A DNA stretch of 61,779 nucleotides from Rhodococcus sp. AW25M09 (GCF_000333955.1 NZ_CAPS01000135.1:1-61779); one strand, 5' to 3'; positions 1-9,424 are shown, numbered from the stretch's first letter. Notes: generated by a model from the letters alone, not told the origin. Translations and numbers: made by a program.

Positions 1-1
1 G

Positions 2-1807
2 TTCGACGGTGACACTCGCTTCGGTGAGGTCATCGCCCCCCAGCCGGGCATGACGATCAGTCCCGACGGTCGGACCGGCATCCTCATCGCCGGCGCGAAC
101 GCGAGTACCGACGACATGGTCAAGGCCGTCGACGAAGTGAAGGGCGAGCTGACCGCACTGTCCGGCGACGGCATCGAGGTCTACCCCACCGGGTCCTCCG
201 CACTGTGGTCGGACTTCAACAAAGCCAACCACGATGCCATGATCCAGGCCGAATTGTTCTCCTGGCCGGTCACTTTGGCGATCATGGTGCTCGCTTTCGG
301 CTCCCTCGTCGCCGCGGGATTGCCGCTGCTACTCACCGTTGCCGGCCTGGTCGCATCCGCAGGCGGACTCGTTCTGCTCAACGGCGTCACCCCGATCTCG
401 GTGTGGGCGATGAACTTCGCGATGATGTTCGCCCTCGCCCTCGGAATCGACTACGCCCTGTTCATCGTCGCCCGGTTCCGCGACGCACTGCGCAATGCCG
501 ACCCTCGGGCCGCGGTCGCCGAAACCATGGACACCGCAGGCAAAGCCGTCGTCCTGTCCGGTTTGACGGTCCTGGTGAGCCTTTCGGCAGTCCTGCTCGT
601 TCCCGCACCGGCGGTGCGCACCATGGCCGTGGGCATCATGCTCGCCGTCACCTTCGTACTGATCGCCACCATGACCCTGCTCCCGGCCACATTGGGGGCA
701 CTCGGCTCCAAGGTCAACGCCGCATCCCTGCCCTACGCCAAGCGTCAGCAGCACCGCTCCCCGAAGTTCGCAGCCTGGGGTGAACTGCTACACAAGCATC
801 CCTGGCCTTTCGCGCTGGTCTCCGTCGGCATCCTCATCGCCCTCGCCCTTCCGGTCCTCGGACTGAAAGTCGCGATGCCCTCGATCTCCGTCGTCCCAGA
901 AGACGCACCGGTCCGCCAGGGCTACGAGCTCGTCCAGGCCCAGTTCGGTGAGGGCGCACCGGGCGCACTGCAGATCGTCGTCCCGTCCTCGGATGCCGCC
1001 GCGACCGCCACCGCAGCCACTACCGTCGACGGGATCTCCATGGTCACCCCACCCCAACCTGCGGCGGACGGCTCGAATTACTCTCTGCTACAGGCACTTC
1101 CCACCGTCGATCCCTCGGACGAGAGAATGGGCACGATCCTCGGTGACCTTCGCGCGCAGCTGCCGGAATCCGCACTCGTCGGCGGTGCGCCTGCGGAGAA
1201 CCTCGATCTGCAGCAAGCCCTCAACGACTATCTACCGTTGGTGATCGGCATCATCCTGGCCCTCGGCTTCGTTCTGCTGCTCGTGGCTCTGCAGGCGCCA
1301 CTGATCGCGGTCCTCGGCACCGCAGTCAGTCTGCTCTCCACCGCCGCCGCATTCGGTGTCGCGAAGCTGATCTTCCAGGACGGGCACGGTGCGTCATTGC
1401 TCGGCTTCACCCCACAAGGGTTCCTCGACGGTTGGGGGCCGGTGTTCTTCTTCGCGATGATCTTCGCGATCGCCATGGACTACACCGTGTTCCTGCTCGC
1501 CACCGCCAAAGAGCACTACGAGAAGACCGGGGACCCGAAGTCTGCTCAGGTAGACGGGCTCGCCCACTCCGGCCGGGTCATCTTCGCGGCCGCCGCGGTG
1601 ATGGTCGCTGTGTTCTTTACCTTCGCTCTCTCCGATCCGCTCCCACCGAAAGAAATGGGCATCATTCTCGGAGTCGCGGTATTGCTCGACGCCTTCCTGA
1701 TCAGGCTGATCCTGCTGCCGGTCCTGCTGCGTCTGACCGGACATGCCGCATGGTGGTCGCCGGTTTGGCTGCGCAAGATATTGCCGTCGATCAGCTTCTC
1801 GCACTGA
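2..1807 (+). CDS. MMPL-family (RND-type) transporter, 5' end outside window
   Basis: The reading frame is open from base 2, so the true start lies left of the window and about 600 C-terminal residues are visible. The fragment shows the MMPL/RND layout: a block of hydrophobic helices (from LFSWPVTLAIMVLAFGSL onward), an extracytoplasmic loop (GAPGALQIVV region), then a second block of helices ending in LLPVLLRLTGHAAWW. Conserved family elements include MMFALALGIDYALFIVARFRD in the first block and the matching FAMIFAIAMDYTVFLLATAKE in the second, both with the Asp-Tyr pair expected in the proton-relay helix. Members export lipids or drugs across the plasma membrane. The substrate cannot be read from the sequence. 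It precedes a sulfur-stress cluster, which may or may not be functionally linked. Confidence 0.93.
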   Translation, partial: FDGDTRFGEVIAPQPGMTISPDGRTGILIAGANASTDDMVKAVDEVKGELTALSGDGIEVYPTGSSALWSDFNKANHDAMIQAELFSWPVTLAIMVLAFGSLVAAGLPLLLTVAGLVASAGGLVLLNGVTPISVWAMNFAMMFALALGIDYALFIVARFRDALRNADPRAAVAETMDTAGKAVVLSGLTVLVSLSAVLLVPAPAVRTMAVGIMLAVTFVLIATMTLLPATLGALGSKVNAASLPYAKRQQHRSPKFAAWGELLHKHPWPFALVSVGILIALALPVLGLKVAMPSISVVPEDAPVRQGYELVQAQFGEGAPGALQIVVPSSDAAATATAATTVDGISMVTPPQPAADGSNYSLLQALPTVDPSDERMGTILGDLRAQLPESALVGGAPAENLDLQQALNDYLPLVIGIILALGFVLLLVALQAPLIAVLGTAVSLLSTAAAFGVAKLIFQDGHGASLLGFTPQGFLDGWGPVFFFAMIFAIAMDYTVFLLATAKEHYEKTGDPKSAQVDGLAHSGRVIFAAAAVMVAVFFTFALSDPLPPKEMGIILGVAVLLDAFLIRLILLPVLLRLTGHAAWWSPVWLRKILPSISFSH

Positions 1808-1834
1808 CGCCCTCTCACCCCGAACGGAGAGATC

Positions 1835-2086
1835 ATGATCGACCCGAACACCACCCACTCGGCCGCGTTCGCGGGATGGCCGATCGAACGTATCGTTCCC
1901 GCCCTCGCTGCCGGCGTCACCGCCACCGGCTTGGTCCTCGGCGAACTCCACGCACCGCAGTGGCGACTGCTGAGCGCGTTCGCTGCCGCGAACCTCGCCC
2001 TGTACGCAGCGGTCGGGTGGTGCCCGGCCAGCGCACTCCTCGCCAGGGTGGGCGTGCCGAGTATTCGCCGTCCCCGAATCGGGTAG
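1835..2086 (+). CDS. DUF2892 (YgaP-type) small membrane protein
   Basis: An 83-residue protein with two hydrophobic segments (about residues 20-37 and 45-60) followed by GWCPASALLARVG. The WCPxSxLL motif after the second helix is the hallmark of the DUF2892/YgaP transmembrane domain, which in many bacteria is attached to or encoded beside rhodaneses in sulfane-sulfur handling clusters. A GGAGAG ribosome site lies just before the ATG. It sits 28 bases after the MMPL gene and 43 bases before the DUF302 gene, so it is probably in the same operon as the sulfur genes downstream. Its exact biochemical role is not known. The family assignment is from motif recognition. Confidence 0.75.
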   Translation: MIDPNTTHSAAFAGWPIERIVPALAAGVTATGLVLGELHAPQWRLLSAFAAANLALYAAVGWCPASALLARVGVPSIRRPRIG

Positions 2087-2128
2087 GCACACATCACCGC
2101 AGTTCGATAATCGAAAGGAACTTCCCTC

Positions 2129-2548
2129 ATGAACATCGCGCTCTCGACCACCCTGACCGACACCGACTTCGATACCGCAGTCGACGCCGTCAAAGCCGCC
2201 CTCTCCGACCAAGGCTTCGGTGTTCTCACCGAAATCGACATGCAGGCCACGTTGAAGGCCAAACTCGGCGAGGACATGGAGCAGTATTTGATCCTCGGTG
2301 CCTGCAATCCCACCCTCGCGCACCGCGCCCTTGGAGTCATGCGCCAGATCGGCTTGCTGTTGCCGTGCAATGTCGTCGTCCGCGCCGACACCGCCACATC
2401 CGGATCGATCATCGTCGACGCGATGAACCCCGACATCATGGTCCAAGCCACCGGCGAACCAGCACTCTCCGACGTCGCGGCCGAGGCCACCACCAAGCTT
2501 GAGGCCGCCATCGACGCACTCGGTGGCCAGGACACAGCCCACAGCTGA
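2129..2548 (+). CDS. DUF302 family protein
   Basis: A soluble 139-residue protein preceded by AAAGGAA. Characteristic DUF302 elements are the N-terminal FDTAVDAVKAALSDQGFGVLTEIDM segment, the LILGACNPTLAHRAL motif, and LLPCNVVVR. DUF302 proteins are commonly found beside rhodaneses, TauE permeases and CsoR/CstR regulators, which matches this location, but their chemistry is poorly defined. The conserved Cys in GACNP and in LLPCNV are both present and could react with sulfur species, which is inference. Its stop codon overlaps the ATG of the downstream permease gene (TGATG), pointing to translational coupling. Confidence 0.85.
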   Translation: MNIALSTTLTDTDFDTAVDAVKAALSDQGFGVLTEIDMQATLKAKLGEDMEQYLILGACNPTLAHRALGVMRQIGLLLPCNVVVRADTATSGSIIVDAMNPDIMVQATGEPALSDVAAEATTKLEAAIDALGGQDTAHS

Positions 2549-3321
2549 TGACCTTCACCCTGGCACTGGTTCTCGGCGTAGCCGTCGGCATCCTGCTCGG
2601 TCTCCTCGGAGGCGGCGGGTCGATCCTCGCCGTCCCGGTTCTCGTCTACGCCCTTGGAATGGACCTGTCGGAGGCGATACCGACATCGTTGCTGGTGATC
2701 GGTGTCGCCTCGGCGACCGGGGCCATCCCTAAGGTGCGGGCCAAGCTCGTCGAATGGCGACTGGCGGCGATCTTCGCGGCCACCGGCATCGTCGGCACTC
2801 TGGTCGGCAGCGCCCTGGGCAGGCATCTGCCCGAGGCCGCCGTGCTGATCGGCTTCGCGATCGTCATGATCATCGCCGGGACGCGGATGCTGCGCAGCAA
2901 CGACGATGTCGGGACCGCCTGCAAAACCGGCAATTCCGGGATCGACTGGCGGCGATGCGCACCACGGTCCATCCCGACCGGTTTCGGTGTCGGTGTCCTC
3001 ACCGGACTGTTCGGCGTCGGCGGAGGATTTCTGATCATCCCCGCACTGGTGCTGTTGCTGGGAATCGAGATGAGCGTCGCTGTCGGAACATCGCTGGTGG
3101 TCATCGTCGCCAACTCCGCCGCCGGACTGATCGCTCAGGCCGACGGGCTCGGCGGAAACTGGCCACTGACAGCCGCGTTCGCCGGTGCTGCGATCGCAGG
3201 CTCGCTGGTCGCCGGAAAACTGAGCACACGCATCGACACCGACAAGCTGCGCACGTGGTTCGCCTACCTGGTGTTCGCCGTCGCGGGCTACGTACTTGTC
3301 GACACCCTCGTTCTGTCATGA
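2548..3321 (+). CDS. TauE/SafE family sulfite/anion permease
   Basis: A 257-residue integral membrane protein with about seven to eight hydrophobic helices arranged as two repeats. Each repeat opens with the family's glycine-rich turn: GLLGGGGSILAVPVLVY near residues 18-34, and GLFGVGGGFLIIPALVLLL near residues 153-171. TauE/SafE proteins move sulfite, sulfoacetate or related anions across the plasma membrane. The gene starts within the stop codon of the DUF302 gene and lies directly upstream of the CstR-type regulator, so export of sulfite made by the persulfide dioxygenase encoded further downstream is the most economical role. That role is inferred from context. Confidence 0.88.
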   Translation: MTFTLALVLGVAVGILLGLLGGGGSILAVPVLVYALGMDLSEAIPTSLLVIGVASATGAIPKVRAKLVEWRLAAIFAATGIVGTLVGSALGRHLPEAAVLIGFAIVMIIAGTRMLRSNDDVGTACKTGNSGIDWRRCAPRSIPTGFGVGVLTGLFGVGGGFLIIPALVLLLGIEMSVAVGTSLVVIVANSAAGLIAQADGLGGNWPLTAAFAGAAIAGSLVAGKLSTRIDTDKLRTWFAYLVFAVAGYVLVDTLVLS

Positions 3322-3343
3322 CCGACTGCACACACCGAACCGA

Positions 3344-3357
3344 TGCCCCCGGGGGTA
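3344..3357. promoter_or_regulatory. Candidate CsoR/CstR operator
   Basis: The palindromic core tgCCCCCGGGGGta lies 44 bases before the start of the CstR-type repressor gene. C/G-rich palindromes flanked by TA are the established operator type for CsoR and CstR tetramers, so this is probably an autoregulatory site controlling the regulator and the downstream persulfide dioxygenase gene. Confidence 0.6.
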
Positions 3358-3358
3358 A

Positions 3359-3670
<312 letters not shown>

Positions 3671-3723
3671 GCCCTCTTCACGTCGGAGACGAGGCCGACC
3701 CGACTACACCGTAGGAGTACCCC

Positions 3724-5091
3724 GTGAGCACGACCGATCCAGACATCGCCATCATCGAAACGTCGAGCCTAGGCGACCGCAGCTATCTGATCAGCCACGA
3801 CGGCATCGCCGTCGTGATCGATCCCCAACGTGACATCGACCGCGTCCTGGCACTGGCCACGGAGAAGAACGCCGCGATCACCCACGTACTCGAAACCCAC
3901 ATCCACAACGATTACGTCACCGGCGGACTCGAACTCGCACGCGCTACCGGAGCCGAATACGTTGTGCCCGATGGTGACCCGGTCGAATACGAGCGACGAG
4001 CGGTCGGCGACGGTGATGTCGTCGACGCGGGATCGGCGACATTTCAGGTGATGCACACCCCGGGCCATACACATCATCACGTCAGCTACGTACTACACAT
4101 GGGCGACGAGCCGATCGCGATCTTCACCGGCGGCTCGATGCTCTACGGATCGACCGGCCGCACCGACCTGCTCGGCTCCGAGCACACCGACGAGCTCACC
4201 CACGCTCAGTTCCACTCGGTCCGTCGTATCGCCGCCGAACTGCCCGCTGATGTCGAGGTCTACCCCACCCACGGGTTCGGTAGCTTCTGCTCCGCGACCC
4301 CCACCAGTGGAGATTCGTCGACGATCGGTGAACAGCAGCAGTCCAATCCCGCATTGACCCAGGACGAGCAGACCTACGTCGACGAGTTGATCGCAGGACT
4401 GTCGGCCTACCCCGCGTACTACGCCCACATGGGCGTCATCAACACCGCAGGCCCGGCCCCGATCGATCTGACCACCCCTCAACCCGTCGACCCCGACGAA
4501 CTACGCAGGCGCATCGACGCCGGACAGTGGGTCGTCGACCTTCGGGCGCGGACCGCCTTCGCGGCCGGACATCTCGACGGCTCCCTCGGTTTCGAGCTGT
4601 CGACCACGTTCGTCACCTACCTCGGGTGGCTCTACCAGTGGGGTGCACCGCTGACCTTGATCGGCGACACATCCGATCAAATCGACGAGGCCACCAGAGA
4701 ATTGGCGCGCATCGGCATCGACAGCCCCTCCGGTTCCGCTGTCGGAGAGATTCATTCGCTGGCCGGTGATGGGCGCGTACGGTCCTACGAGGTGTCCGAC
4801 TTCGCTGGACTCGCCGCAGCCACCGCCGAACGCAAGGTAGCCGTGCTCGACACGCGTCAACAGTCTGAGCACGCGGACGGTCATATCCCCGGTGCTGTCA
4901 ACATCCCTCTCCACGAGCTGCCGCACCGACTCTCAGAAGTCCCCGACGGCGAAGTATGGGTGCACTGCGCCTCCGGCTATCGCGCCTCGATCGCGGCCTC
5001 ACTGCTCGACCGCGAACACCGCACCGTGACGCTGATCGACGACGACTACGACCACGCCGTACAGCTCAAGCTTCACACTGCGCGCACCTGA
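3724..5091 (+). CDS. cstB: CstB-like persulfide dioxygenase-rhodanese fusion
   Basis: A 455-residue fusion beginning at GTG with TAGGAG upstream. The N-terminal 240 residues are a metallo-beta-lactamase fold of the ETHE1/persulfide dioxygenase type, with THIHNDYVTGG, HTPGHTHHHVSY, FTGGSMLYGSTGRTDLL and YPTHGFGSFC. The middle (about residues 255-350) is a rhodanese-like domain without an active-site Cys loop. The C-terminal domain (about 360-450) is a catalytic rhodanese with the loop HCASGYRAS. The MBL plus two rhodanese-like domains and the length match CstB, a cytoplasmic enzyme that oxidises persulfides to thiosulfate or sulfite. It would detoxify the signal sensed by the adjacent CstR-type protein. 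Confidence 0.85.
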   Translation: MSTTDPDIAIIETSSLGDRSYLISHDGIAVVIDPQRDIDRVLALATEKNAAITHVLETHIHNDYVTGGLELARATGAEYVVPDGDPVEYERRAVGDGDVVDAGSATFQVMHTPGHTHHHVSYVLHMGDEPIAIFTGGSMLYGSTGRTDLLGSEHTDELTHAQFHSVRRIAAELPADVEVYPTHGFGSFCSATPTSGDSSTIGEQQQSNPALTQDEQTYVDELIAGLSAYPAYYAHMGVINTAGPAPIDLTTPQPVDPDELRRRIDAGQWVVDLRARTAFAAGHLDGSLGFELSTTFVTYLGWLYQWGAPLTLIGDTSDQIDEATRELARIGIDSPSGSAVGEIHSLAGDGRVRSYEVSDFAGLAAATAERKVAVLDTRQQSEHADGHIPGAVNIPLHELPHRLSEVPDGEVWVHCASGYRASIAASLLDREHRTVTLIDDDYDHAVQLKLHTART

Positions 5092-5269
5092 CGGACGCGC
5101 CGGACAGGCCCACCCGCTAACACGAGTACACGCCTACAACTGAGCCGCCTGACTGAAGTGCTCGACCTGAAGCCCAGGTCCTACAGGGTCGGAAGTTCGC
5201 TCGCCGCTTCCACGCCTCCGGCGACGTTCGAGGTCGAGCCGCTTACGGCGGGGTGGGATCGACGTCGAA

Positions 5270-5608
5270 TTGTCCGGGGTGAGCGGTCCTGACGTACCGT
5301 ACTGCGGTGGTGTTACCGATGCCGAAAACGGTCATCAACGTGACGGGATCGACCTGAAAGCGAAGAACGCCAACGACTTTCATAGAAAGCTCGACTATTA
5401 CATCGAGCATTCGACCCGGGTCGGCGGCCGCAAGCGCAAGCCCTCCCCCGTCGGCGCGACGACGCCCGCGAAGACCGGGATACCGGCCACGCGTGATCCT
5501 GCGCAGACACGCGCGATTCGGCAGTGGGCATTCGATCAAGGTCACCCGATCAGCGATCGCGGACGTATCCCGGCCGACATCGAAGAAGCGTACAACGCCG
5601 CTCACTGA
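5270..5608 (+). CDS. Lsr2-like nucleoid protein with atypical N-terminus
   Basis: The C-terminal half matches Lsr2: IDLKAKNANDFHRKLDYYI, a basic linker (GGRKRK), and the DNA-binding end IRQWAFDQG, then ISDRGRIPADIEEAYNAAH, where RGR is the minor-groove hook. Lsr2 is the H-NS-like xenogeneic silencer of actinobacteria. The N-terminal beta-strand dimerisation segment normally reads roughly VDDIDGS...FGLDG. Here it is replaced by an unrelated stretch starting at TTG 5270 (or GTG 5279). Either this is a divergent plasmid paralogue or the 5' end has been damaged. No ATG lies close upstream in frame. Plasmid-borne Lsr2 copies can help hide the element from the host, which is inference here. Confidence 0.72.
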   Translation: MSGVSGPDVPYCGGVTDAENGHQRDGIDLKAKNANDFHRKLDYYIEHSTRVGGRKRKPSPVGATTPAKTGIPATRDPAQTRAIRQWAFDQGHPISDRGRIPADIEEAYNAAH

Positions 5609-5710
5609 CCAGCCCGTGGAGTCTCTTCAGCTCAGCAACAGTGCGAAGAGGGAAGCTTTCTAGTGCTCGTCGCCCCCTATGACCCAAAATCTGTCCGGAG
5701 GAACGCTAGA

Positions 5711-6082
5711 TTGCCCCGTATGAGCGAGAACGTTGGCGTGGCTGCGGTGCCCGATCACGTGCTCGATGGGCTTGCCGAGGTTCTGATCGACCGGATCGAT
5801 CAACTCCTCGATCGGGTGACCGATCGGGCTGTGGGCGCGCCGCCGCCGGGATCGGCGGCGTGGGAGTTGGAGTGGAGTGCCCGAGACACTGCGATCGGAC
5901 GTGCACGCGTGGCCGAACGCTCGCGTGTGCGAGAGGAATTGGCGCGCCGCGCGTGCGCCGAACTCGGTATCGCCGAAGGTTCCGCAGCGGCGGTGCCGGC
6001 TCGGCACGCTCCCCCGGTCCGACCCCGACGGACGAAGTCCGGACGTGTCCGCGTCGACGAGGCACAGCTGACCTTCTTCTGA
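5711..6082 (+). CDS. Unknown small soluble protein
   Basis: About 123 residues, not recognised. The start chosen is TTG 5711, because GGAGG at 5697-5701 is nine bases upstream. An in-frame ATG at 5720 is the alternative. The protein has an N-terminal helical segment (VLDGLAEVLIDRIDQLLDRV), an Arg/Ala-rich helix (RVAERSRVREELARRACAELG), then a Pro/Arg-rich tail ending RVDEAQLTFF. There are no membrane segments or Cys motifs. It stands alone between the Lsr2-like gene and the convergent topoisomerase gene. A DNA- or nucleoid-associated role is possible given the basic composition but has no direct support. Confidence 0.55.
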   Translation: MPRMSENVGVAAVPDHVLDGLAEVLIDRIDQLLDRVTDRAVGAPPPGSAAWELEWSARDTAIGRARVAERSRVREELARRACAELGIAEGSAAAVPARHAPPVRPRRTKSGRVRVDEAQLTFF

Positions 6083-6178
6083 ACCGGCTGCTCGGACTCG
6101 TTTCCCGATGTGTGCAGGCGTACGACCCCGTTGTTGTGGCCTCGTGGACGGCTTGTTCGGCCCGCGTGCGGCACCGGT

Positions 6179-8566
6179 TTACCGTCGCACGGTGCGTTTC
6201 TTGGTGCCTGCGGTGGATTTGCGGTCCTCGAACTTCAGCTTGAATCCGAATGTCTTGCTGCCCTGGTAGGTGCCTGCGGCCAGTGCGCCTTTGGCCCGGT
6301 ACGTCTTACCTGTCTTGCTTGTGGCGTCGAATTCGATGGTGTCCCCGGCCAGCAGCGACGCGAGTTCCTGCTCGGTGAAGTCCTTCCCCGACCAGTGGTC
6401 GTTGGCACCCCATCCGCGGCCTTTGAACGTGACCGGTTTGCCTTTCCACACTCCACTGACCAGGTCTGTGCGAGGTGCGCGTTCTTCGAATTGAGGGTTG
6501 AAGCTCACGTGTGGGTACTGCTTGCCGTCCTTGTCCCTCACTCCTGGTTCTAGTTTTCCCGTGCAGGTGAACGTCTTTCCCGACTTCGCGCTCGTCGCGG
6601 CGATCTCGATGACCTGTCCGGCGAGCAGTGCCGCTACTTCGGTGTCGGTGAACCGGTGGCCACCGAAGACCCGCTTCGCCCGGGTCACGACCGTGCCTGC
6701 ATGGGTGAAATGCAGCTCCGGCGGCAGGTCGATCATCTCCACCGTTTCCCTGGTCACCCCGGCTTTGCCCATCCGTGCCGTGAGTTCGCCGGACAGCATG
6801 CTCGCATTTGCCGTCATCGTCTTCAGGTCGTGACGAACGAGATCGGCCACGAGGGACAGGTAGTCGGCTGCTTCGCCGGTTCCGGCCTGGATCTGCGCCA
6901 TCTGCTCGAAGACCTGCTCGGTGATCGTCAGATCCCCGATGTGTGTGCCCGGCAGGATCCGATGGTTGAGTTCACCGATCGCGCTGAGGGTGATCTTGCC
7001 GCGCTTGTCGACCATTAAGGCCTTGCCGGCCGAGTTGTTCGTGACCTCGGCATAGGTGCTCGTTCGGGTCGCGCCTGTACCTACGCTCCGCTTCTCGAGC
7101 TGTTTCATCAACCATCCCATTGTCGGATGCGGCGGCCGCGGCGGGAAGCCCTCGTGGACGAACGGGTCCGCGACAGTACCCAACGCCGTCGCACCAGTGG
7201 GTTGCTCGTCGCGCTCGCCGTGCTCCTCCTCGACGACGAACACACCTTTCCATCCGAGCACTGCGGGCACATTCAGCGAGCCGACGAAGCTCGGGTACTG
7301 CTCGACGTGGCCGCGATGCTGGTCGTACTCGTAATCGGGCGCGAGCATCGTCAGGTAGTTCTTCGCGAGGAGCTCGTAGATCTCTTTGCCCAGCTCGCCG
7401 TAGGCCTTCTCCACTGCCGCGAGGCTCGGCGGTACGTTGGGCCCCGGACGGTTGGCACCGTGCGCGCCACCGGACTTGACGTGGCTCGTACGTGGGCCGC
7501 GATGGCTCAGCGCCGCCGGATCCACGCCCACCACACCGGCGATCGCGTCGACCGATGGAAGCAGCTCGTTGAACTGCTCGATCGAGATGAACTTGTCCTC
7601 GGTGCGCGGGTAGGACACCACCTGCGCCTCGTACATCTTCTGATAGGTGTCGAGAACGTTCTTGGCTCCAAAGCCCTTCTTCGCGAGCAGTGACGACAGT
7701 CCGGCCAGGTCCATCAGTTTCGGCGGTCCCGTTTTCTTGCGTGTGGTCCCGTCGTGGACGACCGGTGACGACTGCAGGCCGCCAGGAACATCGTTCTCGT
7801 TCTCGAATCGATCGACCTCGGGGTCGGTGTACGTCACGCCGTTCTCGTCCCGAAACCGGTTCTCGTAGAACGCCTTCTTGACGTATCCGTGGTGCGCGTC
7901 GAGCCCGTCACCGACGATCACGACCATTGCGGACTTGAGTCGGCCGTTACGTAGCACGGTGGTCGCGCCCGCGGTCTTGGTCGCGAGTCTGGTGAACTGC
8001 ATCGAGAGCATGTCCCACTTCGACCGGAAGTCGGCCTTGCGGTAGTCGCCTTCGGCGGCGATCGCGGTGACCGGGCGACGGGCTGTGAAGGCCTTACGCA
8101 GCGATGCAGGGGTTTCGTCCAGGAACTCCATGCGTTCGAGCTTCTTGTTCTCGAGGCCCAGGTACTCCACGATCTCCCAGCCCAGCAGTGAGCCTTCACC
8201 GGTGGGATCGAGATCGGCTGCATTGCAGATGCTCTCGCAGCCCGAGAGGGTCGCCTTCAGCTCAAGGAGCAGGCTTTTGGCGTCCGGATCGGTGACCAGC
8301 TTGCCGCCGGACACCCGGCGCCGGATCTCTCGCTCCCAGCGGAAGTCGTCGGCGTTCCACGGGAGATGCTCGAGCTCCCAGCTCTTGTACTTGTCGGTAA
8401 GAGGCGCGGGCACCATTGCGGAAGGGTCTTTCAATTCCAGCAGGTGGCCGCGAGCGTGGACGATGACGTACTCCGTGCCTGCGAACGTGCCACTCATACC
8501 GCCCAAAGCGGTCGCGAAGTTACGAGCTGCGGAGGGCTTTTCGGTGAGGATTCCGACTTTTCCCAT
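6179..8566 (-). CDS. Type IA DNA topoisomerase (TopB/TraE-like), last gene of the transfer operon
   Basis: A 795-residue type IA topoisomerase. The Toprim domain is at the N-terminus, with the catalytic Glu in ILTEKPSAAR (residue 9) and AADLDPTGEG (Asp118, Asp120, Glu124). The active-site tyrosine is Tyr319 in SYPRTEDKF. The C-terminal 200 residues contain three divergent repeats of the form RVFGGHRFTDTEVAALLAG / WKGKPVTFKGRGWGANDHWSGKDFTEQELASLLAG. These look like the add-on repeats seen after plasmid topoisomerase III enzymes. Such enzymes decatenate or relax single-stranded regions and are common in conjugative elements. Its position at the 3' end of the secretion operon fits a role in processing transferred plasmid DNA. 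The start is ATG 8566. Confidence 0.92.
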   Translation of the reverse strand: MGKVGILTEKPSAARNFATALGGMSGTFAGTEYVIVHARGHLLELKDPSAMVPAPLTDKYKSWELEHLPWNADDFRWEREIRRRVSGGKLVTDPDAKSLLLELKATLSGCESICNAADLDPTGEGSLLGWEIVEYLGLENKKLERMEFLDETPASLRKAFTARRPVTAIAAEGDYRKADFRSKWDMLSMQFTRLATKTAGATTVLRNGRLKSAMVVIVGDGLDAHHGYVKKAFYENRFRDENGVTYTDPEVDRFENENDVPGGLQSSPVVHDGTTRKKTGPPKLMDLAGLSSLLAKKGFGAKNVLDTYQKMYEAQVVSYPRTEDKFISIEQFNELLPSVDAIAGVVGVDPAALSHRGPRTSHVKSGGAHGANRPGPNVPPSLAAVEKAYGELGKEIYELLAKNYLTMLAPDYEYDQHRGHVEQYPSFVGSLNVPAVLGWKGVFVVEEEHGERDEQPTGATALGTVADPFVHEGFPPRPPHPTMGWLMKQLEKRSVGTGATRTSTYAEVTNNSAGKALMVDKRGKITLSAIGELNHRILPGTHIGDLTITEQVFEQMAQIQAGTGEAADYLSLVADLVRHDLKTMTANASMLSGELTARMGKAGVTRETVEMIDLPPELHFTHAGTVVTRAKRVFGGHRFTDTEVAALLAGQVIEIAATSAKSGKTFTCTGKLEPGVRDKDGKQYPHVSFNPQFEERAPRTDLVSGVWKGKPVTFKGRGWGANDHWSGKDFTEQELASLLAGDTIEFDATSKTGKTYRAKGALAAGTYQGSKTFGFKLKFEDRKSTAGTKKRTVRR

Positions 8567-8635
8567 GACAATAGATCCTTCTCTGCGGTTCGTGCGGCGT
8601 GTGGACAGCGAGGGTGTTGCCGGTGGCCAGTCGGG

Positions 8636-9208
8636 CTAGAGACCTGCGCTGACGAGGCGATAGTTCGCGACTTTCCAGCCGTCGTCGGTGCGTTCGAGGT
8701 CGACGGCTCCGGTGTAGCCGGTGAACGGGGTGATCTCACCGCTGCGGTGTTGGACGACGCGGTCGATGACGACAGCCACGGTGGCCTGGTTGTCACCGTC
8801 CGTCTCGGCGGCTGTGCCGTCGGCGTAGATGCTGGTGTCCGGTCGAGCGACGGCGGTGACGACGTCTCCGCTGCGCGCCCACGCCGGCCATTCCGGGATC
8901 GGTTGCGGCGCTGGATCGGGTGGCGTGGTCGCGGCGGTGGCCATCGATCCGGTCACGTTGTCGCGTTGCGCGTGCAGGGCATCCCACGGTGAATCCTGCA
9001 CTGCGGGTTGCCAGGTGTACACAGCGGACATCACCGACGTCGCGACACCCACGGGGTCGGTGGCGGACGGGTCGATGGCGATTCCGGCGTCGGTACCCGG
9101 TGGTGGCGGTGTGTCCGAACCACGGGACAGGAACACGATCACGGCCGCGATGGTCACCACCCCGACGAGACCGAGACACGCGAACACGATGCCTGCTCTT
9201 CGGCTCAT
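8636..9208 (-). CDS. Membrane-anchored VirB8-like conjugation protein (candidate)
   Basis: A 190-residue protein with one N-terminal transmembrane anchor (GIVFACLGLVGVVTIAAVIVFL, about residues 6-27), a Pro-rich linker, and an extracytoplasmic domain of about 140 residues. The domain has the features of NTF2-like, VirB8/TcpC-type conjugation proteins: a helical start (DPVGVATSVMSAVYTW), and C-terminal strands ending in RTDDGWKVANYRLV. Proteins of this type scaffold the transfer channel at the outer face of the plasma membrane. Its ATG overlaps the stop of the preceding 48-residue gene by four bases. The fold assignment is from overall layout, not from a strong motif. Confidence 0.65.
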   Translation of the reverse strand: MSRRAGIVFACLGLVGVVTIAAVIVFLSRGSDTPPPPGTDAGIAIDPSATDPVGVATSVMSAVYTWQPAVQDSPWDALHAQRDNVTGSMATAATTPPDPAPQPIPEWPAWARSGDVVTAVARPDTSIYADGTAAETDGDNQATVAVVIDRVVQHRSGEITPFTGYTGAVDLERTDDGWKVANYRLVSAGL

Positions 9209-9351
9209 CTCGTGGTCTCCTGCGAGTCGGAGTCGTTCGCTGATTCAGCGTCGGTGTCGCAGATCTGGCCCAGCGCAGCGGCTTTGGCGATGACTTCGAG
9301 CCAATCGACGATCGGTGCATCCGCCTGGCGGTTGTGGAGGATCTGTGCCAT
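9205..9351 (-). CDS. 48-residue protein of the transfer operon, unknown
   Basis: A short acidic protein starting MAQILHNRQADAPIVDWLEVI. The start is ATG 9351, just after a purine-rich GGAGCAC stretch. A longer upstream extension in the same frame is His/Pro-rich and unconvincing. Its stop overlaps the ATG of the VirB8-like gene (ATGA), which is good evidence that the small frame is translated. It has no membrane segment or recognised domain. It has two predicted helices and a Ser/Asp-rich tail. The function is not known. Confidence 0.55.
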   Translation of the reverse strand: MAQILHNRQADAPIVDWLEVIAKAAALGQICDTDAESANDSDSQETTR

Positions 9352-9424
9352 ATCTGTGCTCCTTGGTCTGTGATGGTGCCAGTGTCCTGGTGGCCACCGA
9401 CAACAAATGTGGTTGTGGGCCTTG

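Noticed and set aside
1394..2826. Two long minus-strand frames opposite the MMPL, DUF2892 and DUF302 genes.
   Set aside because: They cross several well-supported genes and show no protein features.
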